The notes beneath the pieces are model-generated. The model was not told the origin of the DNA. It ran no database searches and saw only the letters and a program-made list of their open reading frames with translations. DNA of 64,000 nt from Acholoe squamosa (Eukaryota; Annelida; Polychaeta; Phyllodocida; Polynoidae): the NCBI GenBank assembly GCA_949317995.1, contig OX439036.1:105751669-105815668 (forward strand), written 5' to 3'. Position 1 is the stretch's first letter. Every line of letters starts with the position of its first letter. The translations under genes and the position numbers were made by a program. Shown here in pieces: positions 1 through 10,415 of the stretch.

Positions 1-103
1 AGGCCACTCATTACGATATCCTACGATACACTGAATTCGATGCCTGTTAGCCCATTCCTTACTGTCTTGATATATCTTCCGAGGTCGTAATGCTGCAGTG
101 CTA

Positions 104-308
104 CACTGTAAAAAAAAATAACTGTTGAATCTACCATGAATCCTCATAGTTGTATGGCAATGAACCAGTGTTGTTTTTACAAAAAGCCCCAGGTGGCAAT
201 ATGGTGGTACACAAATGAACAAGGAATCTCTGTTCAAATGGCAATGGATCTCTGGTGACTTTGGGACAAGAATTTGGTCATTATTTTGATGACATATTTT
301 TCACAGTG
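104..308. mobile_element. MITE, CACTGTAAAAA family, copy 1
   Basis: A 205-bp non-coding element begins CACTGTAAAA and ends in CACAGTG. Related copies lie at 16368-16586 and 28570-28784, with a fragment at 30419-30548. Shared internal blocks include a stretch reading AAGCCCCAGGTGGCA and another reading GGTGGTACACAAATG. The dinucleotide TA precedes it, but the right flank reads AA. It has no reading frame, so it would depend on a transposase supplied elsewhere. TA flanks in the third copy hint at a Tc1/mariner-type source; this is inference. Confidence 0.7.
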
Positions 309-473
309 AATAGTGGGTTTATATAGTCCCCATACGACTCTTCAAGAGTAATTTAACTCATGGTCGGCATGATGAATGAATTTGATGAGTTAATCTCTGT
401 AGAACTACATTCTTGATGCAAGATAACCACTACTACTATACGGTAGGTATGCTGGATTAAAGCAATATAAGGA

Positions 474-743
474 AGTGATCATTTTTTAACAACAGGGGGG
501 GGGCCTGGAGTGTTTGAAGGGGGGTCAGAATTTTTTTGACCCCTTGACCAGGGGGTCAAGATAATTTCACCTGTTTTCGGCGAAAAAGCCCGCATTACTA
601 TATATTAAAAGGGTGCATTCGCATGCGATTTTCGGCCCTTTGGGGGGCCAAAAAAATTTTGACCCATTAAGAGGGGGGTTGGATTTTTTTTCAAGCGTCT
701 GCGCGCAAACCCACCAGCCCCCCCCTGTTGTTAAAAAATGAGT
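474..743. mobile_element. MITE, AACAACAGGGG family, copy 1
   Basis: Terminal inverted repeats read CATTTTTTAACAACAGGGGG on the left and CCCCCTGTTGTTAAAAAATG on the right. The interior has G-runs and a block GGGGGTCA / TGACCCC in both orientations. Copies of the same design lie at 44763-44972 and 47401-47617; the last has an 8-bp direct repeat on both sides. No protein is encoded. Clear flanking duplications are not visible at this copy. Confidence 0.75.
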
Positions 744-2248
744 TGTACATGTAGGTGTTAAGCAAACGGATACATTGATTTTTCATTATCTAGCTTGGTT
801 GACAGAACATAATAGGCCTACATATTGGAGGTCAAAATATTTCTACATTTTCCCCTTGACTTTCTTAGGATACACAGAGAAATGGATTAAGCTGTTTTTA
901 CTTTAGCGGAGAGGTGGCAGTAGAGTTGGGATTAATGAACAGAATAGTAGAATTGATTAGAAGGCTTCCTTCAAATGATATCAGAAAATGAAGGTCTACA
1001 CAGTTGAGAAATCTCTTGATAACTTGTTTATTCTACACTGTCAGCCCAGCACACCAGTTTTACAGCGGATTGCTTATTATTCGGGTGTAAAGGGCGAGTT
1101 GCTGGTAGTACAATCTCTATGACCTAATTTGGACTCTAGTGTATGTACTACAGTGGTATGTATTGCCCATTTACAATCGCGGCTGAGAGTGTATGTTAAA
1201 ATTGACAAAAATACTTTTTTCAAGTCAAAACCTTTTTGCCATTTAGGAAGGAGGGCGAATCGCTTCATCATATTGTCAACGGACCGTTACAAGTGGTGAA
1301 GTTATTATACACAGAATCCAGAGAAGTTCATATGATCCTTTTATTGCGTAGCTGACATGAGTGTTTCATAAAGATGGTAACAATGATAACACTCGCCAAT
1401 ATCTAAGCTCTGCCCCTGATCCTATAGCTCAACCTGTCGTAGGTTCTAGGTATAGGTGTAAGGTGTAAGTTGGGAGAGATGATTGGGAGCTGCTCAAGCT
1501 GCCTTTTATATTGGGGGCTTGAGCAGCTCACAGTATTGTGAAACATTCTATGCACGTGGTTCAATAAAATAGAAATATGTGTCATGTAGAGAGATTGCCA
1601 CCTGTGGGTGAGTCATGTTGATGAGAATTGAGAGGAGATTGTGAAATATCCTCCCATTCCAAATATGGCACCACGGGTGTGTCACACTTCCTCCAGTGAG
1701 GCTGTGTGGGTATAGATAAGGTTGGAATGTTATTACATCCGTGTACCTTATGTCACAGAGTCTCATGGAGGAAGTGTAGTCATGATAACTTATGGATCCT
1801 GGTTCCTGTTGGGGAATACAGGAGGTTGTTGAGTGTGGATCGTGAACAGAGCTTAGGTTTTACATGGCGAAGAAATTAGTAAATATGAGAAATAATTATA
1901 ATACCCAGAATGGTCCATTGACAATATGAAGTCGAATAAAGAATAAGACTATATATTAGAACCAAGGACGAGTTATCTGATATATGTCCCCAAACAAGTC
2001 AAGCCTGCATCTAGGGGCGTTGAGGGGGGGGGGATGAGGGGAAGGGGTGAAGGGTCCTTGGGGGTTCTTCTGATTTCTGAACATGTTTTCTCTAATTGGT
2101 TGGTTTAAGGTGACGTTCGTGAGACGTATAGCCTGACACTGAGGGAGGATGATGGAAGGTCCCCACGGCGTGTTGGAGAATGGAGAGGAGGGGGGGTAGG
2201 AGAGGGGGAGTGAGAGTGAATGGATGGGAATGGGAGAAAGGGAGGGGA
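744..2248. other. No gene or repeat recognised
   Basis: About 1.5 kb of single-copy-looking DNA. Only short reading frames with no recognisable domain occur. A G-rich stretch near 2020-2060 and a purine-rich stretch near 2180-2245 stand out by composition only. Confidence 0.6.
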
Positions 2249-2500
2249 TCCCAGCAAACACGCCTCTACCGGCCCAGTACTGACATTGTAATGGTATGTA
2301 ATGGCAGTAATGGGCCAGTACTGCCAGTACCGAGCCTTTATATTGCCATTTAGCCTAAATCATAGTGGCACAGTTCTGGTTTTGTAATGGCATACCAGTG
2401 CTGGCCCGGTACCAGACTTATGGTGGCAATTCACTTCTGGCATGCCAGTACTGGCCCGGAATCAACCAAAAACGCTTGATTAGTTTCCAACCACACCATA
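2249..2500. repeat. Repeat with CCCAGCAAAC edge and GGCCAGTACTG units
   Basis: The segment begins CCCAGCAAACACG and contains repeated short units of the kind GGCCAGTACTG and TGCCAGTACTGGCCC, many of them palindromic. A second segment with the same units lies at 4250-4462. The edge resembles the ACCCAGCAAATTG ends of the 48.5-50.1 kb element, which suggests a terminal-inverted-repeat element with an internal tandem core. The right edge is uncertain. Confidence 0.5.
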
Positions 2501-2747
2501 AGATGTCCCCAGTGCTTCTATTACAATATTTGGGATTGAGGTTTATAACCTTTCTTTATAAAAACGTCTCTGCTAAGGGCAAACTTGTTTAGCATGAAAC
2601 AAATTTCATTGGAAACTTACTTGGCTTAAAGTTTCAAACCAAATAGCATAAACAGGGGTAGAACAGAGAGCCTGCCATTCCAAACACCTTATGTGTGTCT
2701 GAAACAGATCTTATAAACCAACAGACTGTGAGATAGATGGCCAAGCC

Positions 2748-2822
2748 GGGAGGCGTGGCACAGTCGGTAGCGCGTCCGCGCACAGGCCGTAAGGTCGTGG
2801 GTTCGGTCAAAGAGGCATAATC
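2748..2822 (+). mobile_element. tRNA-derived SINE head (A box and B box)
   Basis: The sequence carries an A-box-like TGGCACAGTCGGTAGCGCG and, about 35 bases on, a B-box-like GTGGGTTCGGTCA, the split promoter of RNA polymerase III tRNA genes. Acceptor-stem pairing is poor and no standard tRNA fold closes, so this is more likely the head of a tRNA-derived SINE than a working tRNA gene. Confidence 0.5.
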
Positions 2823-2887
2823 TAGTATAAGAGATCTCACTCCGCCGTATTGGGTGACGAGAGATTGAGCTCCTGAACCGCGTTAAT

Positions 2888-2955
2888 CATAGGAGATGGG
2901 GCCAGCTTGCACCAGGGTGTAAACGCGAGGGCTCCCATAGAGCGCAATGTTAAAC
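2888..2955. repeat. Inverted repeat, left member
   Basis: The stretch around CTCCCATAGAGCGCAATGTT matches the reverse complement of 3527-3595 over about 60 bases with small differences. The two arms face each other across about 570 bases. They may be ends of one element or two copies of a short dispersed repeat. Confidence 0.6.
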
Positions 2956-3526
2956 ATCGCAACTTGATCGGCAATTTTGAAATGGAAATCTTTGGAATTA
3001 AAAATTAATTCTGGTATCTGTAGATAGCTATTGACATGAATTAAATCAGTATCGAGATCATTTAAAAGAAAAATGAGATGTGCAGCGATCAGCATTCCCG
3101 AAACGAAGGACACTTTTGACAATTTGACCCCTCTGTGCTAGGCCTTTCCTCTCACGAAGCACAGAGTGCTCAGTTTCGTAACTTCACTTTCCACTGTCAG
3201 TGTGGTTCAACTGAGCCAATAAATAAAAATCTAAGTACATACAATTTATATTTAGGCCATTCTCTGTCATATACTATGATATGGAAGTTGTGGAAGGAAT
3301 ACAAATAATTATTTTGATAGGGTGAACATGGGTTGTTTTCGCATGTTTTGGTAGAAAATGCCCAAAATTCACAAGTTTTGTGGCCTATCCAAGCTTCCCC
3401 CGATAAGACGGTTTACAGAAATTATATTAAATCCTAAGAATAAGCATCTTTGAGTCCTGCCCTTTCACCCAGTGGTCAAATTATTCCAATATTCCAAGGA
3501 TTAGTATATTTAAATAACTTTTCAAA

Positions 3527-3595
3527 ATGTGTTGTTTAACATTGCGCTCTATGGGAGCCTCGCGCTGCTACACCCTCACGGCACACTGGATACCT
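3527..3595. repeat. Inverted repeat, right member
   Basis: Reverse complement of 2888-2955: the core here reads AACATTGCGCTCTATGGGAG. A related shorter phrase, AAACCTATGGGAGGCAGTG, follows at about 3625. Confidence 0.6.
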
Positions 3596-4249
3596 TGGCG
3601 CGCCGAGAACCCCGTCACAACGTTAAACCTATGGGAGGCAGTGGGACTGCTCCGTCTTACTAACCCCAATATTCATCCGTCGGTCTTTGGTTCGGTTCCC
3701 GGCCTGGCCGGAGCACAGTGGTGGTTCCAAACGTCGCCGTAAGGTGTCGTTTGAGTTCCTCCTTGCTCTGGCTAGGCTGTGCTGGAAAGTTTCTCGGCGG
3801 TCATGGCAGACAAATGACTTAAAACAGGCCTGTCCATCTCTCACTATGCCTATGTAGTGACGGATGTTAAAGAACCATTGCCTCGGAATGTGTAGGGGCG
3901 TGCTTTCTATCTTCCCATAGATTTGGTCACCATCATCCCCCCTCCCCATTAGACTAGGGTCCGGGCAAAACGCCACAAGGGTAATCTCAATTCGGTGTGG
4001 ATACAACCCGCGGGACCTCTCACCCTTGAGTGTCGGCCGTAAGGAAGGCACGAGGTGAGATAAAATTCGAGCGAGCGATAGATGGCCAACTTTAATGCAC
4101 ACTGCCTGCCTCTTGGCTCTTCTCCCAATGGGACAGAATGTGAAAGAGAGGCTTTACGTGGGGCTCCTTGAATGTGTAGGGTGTAAACATCCACGTTGAA
4201 CGATTATAATAATTTATAGTTTAACATTGCATATATCATACCTATAATA
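3596..4249. other. GC-richer unclassified segment
   Basis: This stretch is GC-richer than its surroundings and includes a B-box-like GGTTCGGTTCCCGGCC near 3690. A 157-codon open frame exists on the minus strand (3629-4102), but it has no recognisable domain, a composition like the GC-rich DNA around it, and no supporting signal. It may be an old SINE or other repeat; I see no gene. Confidence 0.4.
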
Positions 4250-4462
4250 TTAGCATACAGAATCGGGTCAACACTGGGCCAGTGCTGGCATGCCAGCATA
4301 AAGCCGGTACTGGACCTTAAATAGCCCAATACTGGGCCAGTTATGTTTGCCAGTTGTGGCCTGGAAGAACACCATATTACTGGGCCAGTACCATATTGCC
4401 AGTAGTGGCCCGATACCATTGCCATCATTGGCCCAATACTGGTCCAGTACAGACAGAGTAGG
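4250..4462. repeat. GGCCAGTACTG-unit repeat, second segment
   Basis: Repeated units such as ACTGGGCCAGT, GCCAGTAGTGGCCC and TACTGGTCCAGTAC recur here, as at 2249-2500. They are short palindromes in irregular spacing, consistent with the core of a fold-back element. Confidence 0.5.
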
Positions 4463-4469
4463 ATGCAGT

Positions 4470-4663
4470 TGTATAGGCTCGTCAGGAGAGGGTGAGAGGG
4501 GAGAGGGGGGATTGAGGGATGGAAGGAGGTAAAAAGGAAGGGTAAGAGTGAGGGAAAGAGAAATAACAAGAGAGAGGGTAGGGGGAAGGGTGAGAGAAGG
4601 AGGAGAGGCGTAAGAGGAAAGGAAAGAGGGAGGGAAGGAGGAGGACAGGAAGGAGGAAAGAAA

Positions 4664-4713
<50 letters not shown>

Positions 4714-4717
4714 GATG
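4470..4717. repeat. Polypurine tract ending in (GA)n
   Basis: Nearly all of these 250 bases are A or G on the plus strand, in irregular AGG, GGA and GAGA runs, ending in a GA dinucleotide array at about 4663-4716. Such tracts can adopt triplex DNA structures in general; no function is visible. A second, more interrupted purine-rich tract lies at about 4893-5040. Confidence 0.85.
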
Positions 4718-4744
4718 ACAATGTGACGGGTAGGAAAGTATAGT

Positions 4745-4882
4745 ACAGGTGGGTGTGGGGTACGTCTTTAGGTTACGATGACAAGGCTATATATGTTCCA
4801 TACAAAAATAGTGACAAAGGGGTGGCTGAGTCCTAAAGAAATGCCAAAAAAACAGTGACATAATTGTTAAACGTTCCCTATG
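4745..4882. mobile_element. MITE, TTCAACAAT family, copy 1 (left end poor)
   Basis: The right part (TGACAAAGGGGTGGCTGAGTC and CAGTGACATAATTGTTAAACG) matches copies at 20553-20702 and 58571-58728. In the better copies the ends are inverted repeats, GTTCAACAATTAC versus ATTGTTGAAC. Here the left end is not recognisable. Confidence 0.6.
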
Positions 4883-5040
4883 TAAGTGGTTGGGGACAGA
4901 GAGGAAGGGACACAGGAAGAGAGGGAGAGCCAAATGCGAGTAGAGAGATGGGTGGAGGGAGAATAAAGGCAGTTAGAGAAGACAAGGCAGGGAGGGAAGT
5001 AAAGAGGGAGGGACAGAGGGAGGCAGGGGGTAAATAGAGA

Positions 5041-5383
5041 GAACTAAACGACCGTGGTGTACGAGGTGGTCGATCCACCATGAGGGAGTCGACTCCCAAG
5101 GGGTGGATTGAGCACTGAGGACACCAGGGGAGTCTAGTTCTCTATATATTTTATGTATCTAGAAGGTTTAAATAAGGAAAAATCAGCAAAATCCGGTACT
5201 GTAGTTCCCCGTACAAGCGGCGGTCCGCCATTTTGAATGTTTACATGCGCCCGGAACGAGACTGCAGTGGTGGATTGGCCGCTGTGGTGGATCGAGACAC
5301 GTTACGCCACTGTGGGTGTGGCAATCGGCTCCGCAATGCTATCTCTATGGGAAGAAGTTATTCACACAAAATAAAGGATTGAA
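5041..5383 (+). mobile_element. Hairpin-headed repeat HP-A, copy 1
   Basis: The element opens with a hairpin (left arm GAACTAAACGACCGTGGTGT, right arm ending GTCTAGTTC) about 95 bases across, holding the palindromic phrases GGTCGATCCACC and GGTGGATTGAGCA. It continues through an AT-rich linker, a block CCGCCATTTTGAATGTTTAC and a tail ending near TTATTCACACAAAATAA. Full copies lie at 50748-51092 (same orientation) and 62398-62719 (opposite). It encodes no protein. Only one end is a hairpin, so it is not a standard MITE; its superfamily is unknown. Confidence 0.8.
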
Positions 5384-6076
5384 GGAAGGAGGATAGGTCA
5401 AGGATCCCTGTAAACACAATTACGTATTACAGAGGTACATTTACGTATTTTGTTGGAAAACAAACGTAATTGTTCTACGTAATTCTACCTCCAAATGGGA
5501 AGGTTTATTTTCCTCCTATGAACGTTTTGGTATAGATTACGTAGATAACCCTCATTCTAAGGAAAATAAACGTAAAGAATAAACGTTAAAGAGTAGGAAA
5601 AAGACGTTTCGTCTGTAGGAGGTGATTCTATGTAAAATAAAGAGGTAGATGTCTTGGAAAACTGGCATAAATTAACCTCCGTGAAACGTTTACAAGTCTG
5701 TTCATGTGCGCTGGGGGCGGTGGTGCTGGGGCGTGCTATTAAATTTTGAATGAATAAAAGAGCTGATCTTTGTAAATAATATACGTGGGTATCATATCCT
5801 GGCTATTCTGTTGATTATTGATATCCCTGGTGAAGATTAATAGTGAGGGATATGCGAGTTAGCTTGCTGCCAGGGAAGAATATAATACTGGTAATATACG
5901 AGCGATAATATAATATATAAGTGAATGGTATATGATGAATATAATTATGATTACCTAGTAATAAATGATCTAATCACAGACACATGAGTTTTGTGGGTTA
6001 CTGACCTTGGGGCTATCAGCACCATACATGCAAAAAATACACAAAAACACGCCAAACACATGTAAACACATACCAA
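5384..6076. other. AT-rich spacer, possible MITE, DIRS 3' flank
   Basis: At 5400-5700 the motif ACGTA and its relatives (TTACGTATT, CTACGTAATT, AAACGTAAAG) recur many times, between GTAAACACAATTACG on the left and AAACGTTTACAAG on the right, suggesting a degenerate inverted-repeat element. From 5700 to 6076 nothing is recognised; this part probably includes the 3' end of the DIRS element, whose termini I could not define. Confidence 0.4.
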
Positions 6077-6955
6077 TCAACATTGCAAATGGGATTGGCA
6101 CAACCTATCCAATTGTAATAATTCATCTTTGTGATTATGTACATAACCATACACAGCATTGGATTTCCAATTCACTTTCCTTTTGATATCCTCTTTACTG
6201 AGGCCAGAATCATTCAATAAGGTAGCACCACCGTGCCTAAGAGAGTGAGTAGAAACACAACCGTTTATATCAGATTGTAAGGCTAGTTGCTTCAACCTAG
6301 AGTTGACATATTGATATTCCATAGCAATACCTCTAGAATTATCATGTTTAAATCTACCCTTACACAAACGTTGTAAGCCCCTATATGGGCACAGCAAGGA
6401 GTTGTCATTTCTAACCAGAAATACATAAAAAGAGCTTCTACCAAATCGGTCAGTTTTAGAAGATTTAACATGTAGGCTAACATATTCACTCCCAAATTTA
6501 ACATCACCTACCCTCAAGGAGTGAGGGGATCTAACCACATGGCCTACCCTGAGTACACGTCTAAAACATGTTAATATAGCCAACCAAAATTTCATATCTA
6601 CTCTGTTAGATAGGTCTAGAATCGACCTTAATTTTAACATCTCTTGAGGAGTCAAAGGATGAACTTCCTTTGCAGGATTAGTATCAAGTCTATCGATACC
6701 ATCTAAAATCTTCTTTAACATGAAGTTTCCACTGTGCTCAACAAAACCATATAATTTCTGTTGGTACCAAACTACAGACAAGTAATTTTTTACAGATGAA
6801 GGCTTCATGTACTCCAACAGATACACTGCATATATTGAAGCTTGAGATGGAGAACAAGGAAAAGATTGTAAATTAAAATTTTTATAAAATTTTCCATACC
6901 TTTTAAGTTGTTGTTTCCTCGTTCTCCTAGTATTCTCTGATACACCATGGTCCAA
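6077..6955 (-). CDS. DIRS-type tyrosine recombinase (intact frame)
   Basis: About 292 residues are uninterrupted, the usual length for this domain. An N-terminal helical SAM-like region (residues about 1-110) is followed by the catalytic domain. The four expected catalytic sites are visible: Arg in LRVGHVV (about residue 136), the HSLRHGG box (about 237-243, HxxR), Trp of NWKSNAVY (about 263), and the tyrosine in AVYGYVH (about 269-271). The lysine-containing SSKTD hairpin precedes them at about 165. The listed start is TTG; the same frame is open further upstream and overlaps the RNase H frame by about 150 bases, as is common in DIRS elements. It would act in the nucleus to join circular DNA copies to the genome. 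The frame is intact although the neighbouring reverse transcriptase is broken. Confidence 0.88.
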   Translation of the reverse strand: MDHGVSENTRRTRKQQLKRYGKFYKNFNLQSFPCSPSQASIYAVYLLEYMKPSSVKNYLSVVWYQQKLYGFVEHSGNFMLKKILDGIDRLDTNPAKEVHPLTPQEMLKLRSILDLSNRVDMKFWLAILTCFRRVLRVGHVVRSPHSLRVGDVKFGSEYVSLHVKSSKTDRFGRSSFYVFLVRNDNSLLCPYRGLQRLCKGRFKHDNSRGIAMEYQYVNSRLKQLALQSDINGCVSTHSLRHGGATLLNDSGLSKEDIKRKVNWKSNAVYGYVHNHKDELLQLDRLCQSHLQC

Positions 6956-8311
6956 AAGATACCTTTTTTCTTTTTTGTAACCTCTTCCACTCTGGAATCA
7001 AAGCAGCACATATTGTTATCCTGGAGAGTGGTAATACATTTACCAGGCATACCCTTATAAGCGAGTCTCGACAACTGGTCAGCCAGGATATTATCCTCCG
7101 ACCTAATATAAGTAGCATAAATTTCTACATTGTTGATGAAACACAACCAAAAAATTTCTCTCAACCATTCCATACAAAGCTTGTTTCTTGATCTACCCGT
7201 GTTGATCATGGCTAGAACTTGCATATTATCTGTTATACAATGGATTCTTTTATTTTTATAACTGGAAATCCAACGTTTTAAACCCATCATAACAGGGTAC
7301 AATTCATATACATTGATATTTCTATGGTGGTTTCTTAGATTATCAAGTATTGGAGGGACAGTAAAATGGCCTGTGCCAAGGTTAGAATTATCACAAGATG
7401 TCCAATCTCAATATAGAAAATCATTGCCCATCCAGGCTCCAAAGCCCTTAACAGAGGAGTCAGAATACATCGGGGTATCAACCAAGTCATTAAGGATTAA
7501 ACTTTTACAGTTAAATGTACCACAAAAATCCAACCACCAATGCATATCATGCCTGGTACATTCAGAGACTCTAATGTAACCCCTTGGCTTAGCCCGAGCA
7601 CACAAATCAAAAATTCTCCTACTAAACGTTCTACCACCTTTTACCACCTGAAAACAAAAAGACATGAGACCACCAATCCTCTCAAGATTCCTTTTTGAGA
7701 TGAACTTCTTATTAACATTGTCTAATAAGATTCCTTTCATTTTTTCTACTTTATCATTAGGTAGAGATTCCAGCTCAACAGAATTAATCAAAATACCTAG
7801 AAACTTGCACTTCTGTGCTGGTTCGGTTACCTTTTCCTTAGAGGTTACAAAACCCATGTATTCCATACACTCTATCAATAAATTTCTTTGACTGAGACAC
7901 TCCTCATATGAGTCTGCAATGACTATAAAATCGTACAAATAATTAACAATCTCCTTTACACCGTAGAACTTCGCTACCTCCACAATGAAATCAGAAATTC
8001 TGTTAAATATACATGGAGCGCACTTGAGACCAAAGGTCAATCTGTTACTAACATAGTATTCCTCACCATGTCCAAAATCCCATCTGAACCCTTGCATGGG
8101 GACCATATACATTTATAGACCTGTAAGCTGACTTTAAATCAACCACACTCATAAAATTATTCCTATCCAACTGAGCAGTCACAGTGCTAAAATCATTATA
8201 GGAAAAAGTTGAGCTAGTAGTATCCATAAAGTTATTAATAGAGATTTTCTCCGGCATACTACAGTCAGTTATGGGTCTCAACTTGCCATTAGATTTTTTC
8301 CACCCCTCCAA
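6805..8311 (-). pseudogene. DIRS reverse transcriptase / RNase H, degraded
   Basis: The N-terminal piece (8063-8311) contains GKLRPITDCS and VVDLKSAYRS. The frame then shifts near 8090-8110, and the second piece carries QGFRWDFG, LTFGLKCAPCIF and the catalytic box, which reads YLYDF where YLDDF is expected: the first catalytic aspartate is a tyrosine. RNase H follows with its first acidic site in YSDSSVKGFG. An in-frame TGA at 7408-7410 interrupts the frame, which then stays open through VYELYPV, HCITDNMQVLAM and ILADQLSRL (the remaining acidic sites). There are thus a frameshift, a stop and a lost catalytic residue. Further decay is likely upstream, where a phrase GLVSKSD sits in another frame. 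This copy cannot reverse transcribe itself. Confidence 0.88.
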
Positions 8312-8352
8312 GTGAATGGATACACTGAGGTTTACTATCAGATTTTGAGACT

Positions 8353-9034
8353 AGACCTGCCAAGGAAACACCTGGCGTGGTGTTACCTGTACAGGTGAGA
8401 TGCCAACTGACGGTTGATTTAAAGTGCCCCCTTATATACTGGAGGACTGTTTACCATGACGTCATACTATGACATCATAGATATCACTACGAGCAGCAAG
8501 TAGTCCCTAACATTATACCTCAGTATAGCCATTTTTGAAATTGCAATGTGATTTGGTGTAGTTTTAGAAGATCATATGTGCCACATAAATGATTCCTCCA
8601 GTGCATAGTTATGGGATTTCCTAGAGATGCATTGTCATAAAGATTAACCACTTATGCACCTATCTACATGTAAATATTACAGTCCAATTATACAACTCAA
8701 TGGAAATCTATGACAGTTTTTCCATGTCAGGAACCATACGTGCCATAAAAGGGCAATGTCCAGCATCATGTAAAAATGATATCATGTCAATGTGTTCACT
8801 TGTTGGTGGAAAAATTGACTCCCCAAAAACGAGTCTATTTGGACCATAATCCCATAGAAACTAATGCTAAATAATGGAATTGACTTTAAAATTGGCAGTT
8901 TTTAATATTAGTGTTCCCAATCTTCAGGGTAGGTGCCTCAGTGTGCCAGTATTTTAGACATACAATTTCAAAACAATCCAAGCAGTTTAATTTTTACCGC
9001 TTAGTGAGCCCTGTGTGACCCCAACTGCAATTGA

Positions 9035-9037
<3 letters not shown>
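8353..9037. other. No gene recognised
   Basis: The near-palindrome AACACCTGGCGTGGTGTT (about 8366-8385) lies just upstream of the DIRS fragment. The remainder shows no coding sequence or repeat that I can name. Confidence 0.5.

Positions 9038-9110
<73 letters not shown>
9038..9110. repeat. (AT)n microsatellite
   Basis: An uninterrupted AT dinucleotide array of about 36 units. Confidence 0.98.
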
Positions 9111-9112
<2 letters not shown>

Positions 9113-9524
9113 AAATATCAATATCAAATGGGTGTTGAGACTAGTTTGAACTGCAATGCATGCATTATTGTCAAGTATTTCTAGATATCATGGTCCAAAC
9201 CCATGCTTACTTTTGCGATGATAATAATGGTGATAAAGATGTTGTGTATCACCAGCATAATTAAGTGGAATGACGTAGTGTGTTTACAGGGATGTAGGCA
9301 GGATGTAGGCAGGGAGGAGCTGTCAGTATGTGCCCACTTTTCTAAACAAGTCATGCACTGCTTCACCATTCAACTTGCACTCACCACATTAGTCTGAAAA
9401 GTCACCTGCCTTGTTTAAAATAGATAGAGCTGCGCTACCAGGTACCTACTCATGTCACACGCTCTATAGTTTATTATACTGACTGACTTCTCCCAACTAG
9501 GTACCTACTCAAATCCCCCATTAT

Positions 9525-9640
9525 AAGCACCATACTTGAATGACCACTTGTGAGCATCAAAAGGGACAAGTTATAGCTACATGAAAAGAAAGGACTGGAA
9601 ATGATGGCATTTTTAGCCAGCTCTTCCTTTTACTATAGGG
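9525..9640 (-). mobile_element. Fragment of element X (end region, no MITE inserted)
   Basis: The sequence from GACCACTTGTGAGCATC through GAAAGGACTGGAAATGATGG to CTCTTCCTTTTACTATAG is the reverse complement of the left end of element X at 59541-59660. It is a truncated copy. It preserves an unoccupied version (GCATTTTTAGCCAGC) of the site that carries a MITE at 9958-10261. Confidence 0.75.
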
Positions 9641-9902
9641 CCACACCATCCAGAGACTCCAAATACCTTCTATAAACAAATGCAGATTAGATCTATATGC
9701 GACTCCGTCGTTGAATACCCTTCAACATACATTTGTGGATAATTCACCTATACTTAAATAAATGTACCTTTGTCTTTCAGATCACCAGGGACTTCAAAAC
9801 GGAGCTGCAGGTAAATGAGTTACACAAAATAATTTTCCAAAACTCTGTAATGAATTCATATCAGTGGATGGAGGTTCACAAGTATCATACAAAACCAATG
9901 GA

Positions 9903-10290
9903 TTTTGACAAGTTATAGCGACATGAAAAGAAAGGACTGGAAATGAGGGCATTTTTACACTGAAAACATGGAAGACCCAAAACTAGTCAGCGGTGACCAC
10001 TTTAGGTCCTCAAGTTGACGATACCTAAAACTACAGCTTTAGGTAGTCAAAATGATGACTTTAGGTCATCATCCTGACGACCTGAGTCATCAGGATGACA
10101 ATACTGACAGTACAGAGTCATCATATTGATGACTCAGGTCGTCAGGATGACGACTTAAAGTCGTCATTTTGACTACCTAAAGTTGTAGTTTTAGGTATCA
10201 TCAACTTGAGGACCTAAAGTGGTCAGGGCTGACTAGTTTCAGAACTTCTAGGTTTTCAGTGTAGCCAGCTCTTCCTTTTACTATAGGAGG
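9903..10290 (-). mobile_element. Fragment of element X interrupted by a MITE
   Basis: The left part (ACAAGTTATAGCGACATG to GGGCATTTTTA, up to 9957) and right part (TAGCCAGCTCTTCC, from 10262) together match the fragment at 9525-9640 and the ends of the two full X copies. They are separated by the 304-bp palindromic MITE. Confidence 0.8.
9958..10261. mobile_element. Palindromic MITE, CACTGAAAA family, with TA target duplication
   Basis: The element begins CACTGAAAACATGG and ends TTTTCAGTG. Almost the whole length is one long palindrome: GACGATACCTAAAACTAC on the left against GTAGTTTTAGGTATCATC on the right, with TGACGAC-type inner repeats and a centre near 10110. Comparison with unoccupied sites at 9607-9620, 59560-59580 and 61046-61066 shows that TA alone was duplicated. 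TA duplication is typical of the IS630-Tc1-mariner superfamily; assignment to it is inference. A truncated copy lies at 51630-51775 and a diverged relative at 14355-14640. Confidence 0.9.
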
Positions 10291-10340
10291 GGGGATGAGA
10301 AAGCGATGGCGGGAGTGTGATAGGTAGATTAAGAGTGTAG

Positions 10341-10343
<3 letters not shown>

Positions 10344-10395
<52 letters not shown>

Positions 10396-10415
10396 GAGAG
10401 TGTGAGAGAGAGAAG
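10344..10415. repeat. (GA)n microsatellite
   Basis: About 25 units of GA, followed by a few GGGGAGAG interruptions. Confidence 0.97.

Larger units (their letters stand above)
6077..8352 (-). mobile_element. DIRS-type tyrosine-recombinase retrotransposon, partial
   Basis: Read on the minus strand, the order is reverse transcriptase, RNase H, then an overlapping tyrosine recombinase, which is the arrangement of the DIRS order of retrotransposons. Such elements integrate with a tyrosine recombinase in place of a DDE integrase and have no conventional target duplications. A gag-like frame and the start of the reverse transcriptase are missing or too decayed to read above about 8352. Terminal repeats could not be identified by eye. 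Confidence 0.85.

Noticed and set aside
3629-4102. 157-codon minus-strand frame
   Set aside because: No domain, no clear start context, and the region looks like GC-rich repeat DNA with a tRNA-type B box.
9038-9110. AT array as a replication origin or promoter
   Set aside because: A simple dinucleotide repeat with no supporting signals.
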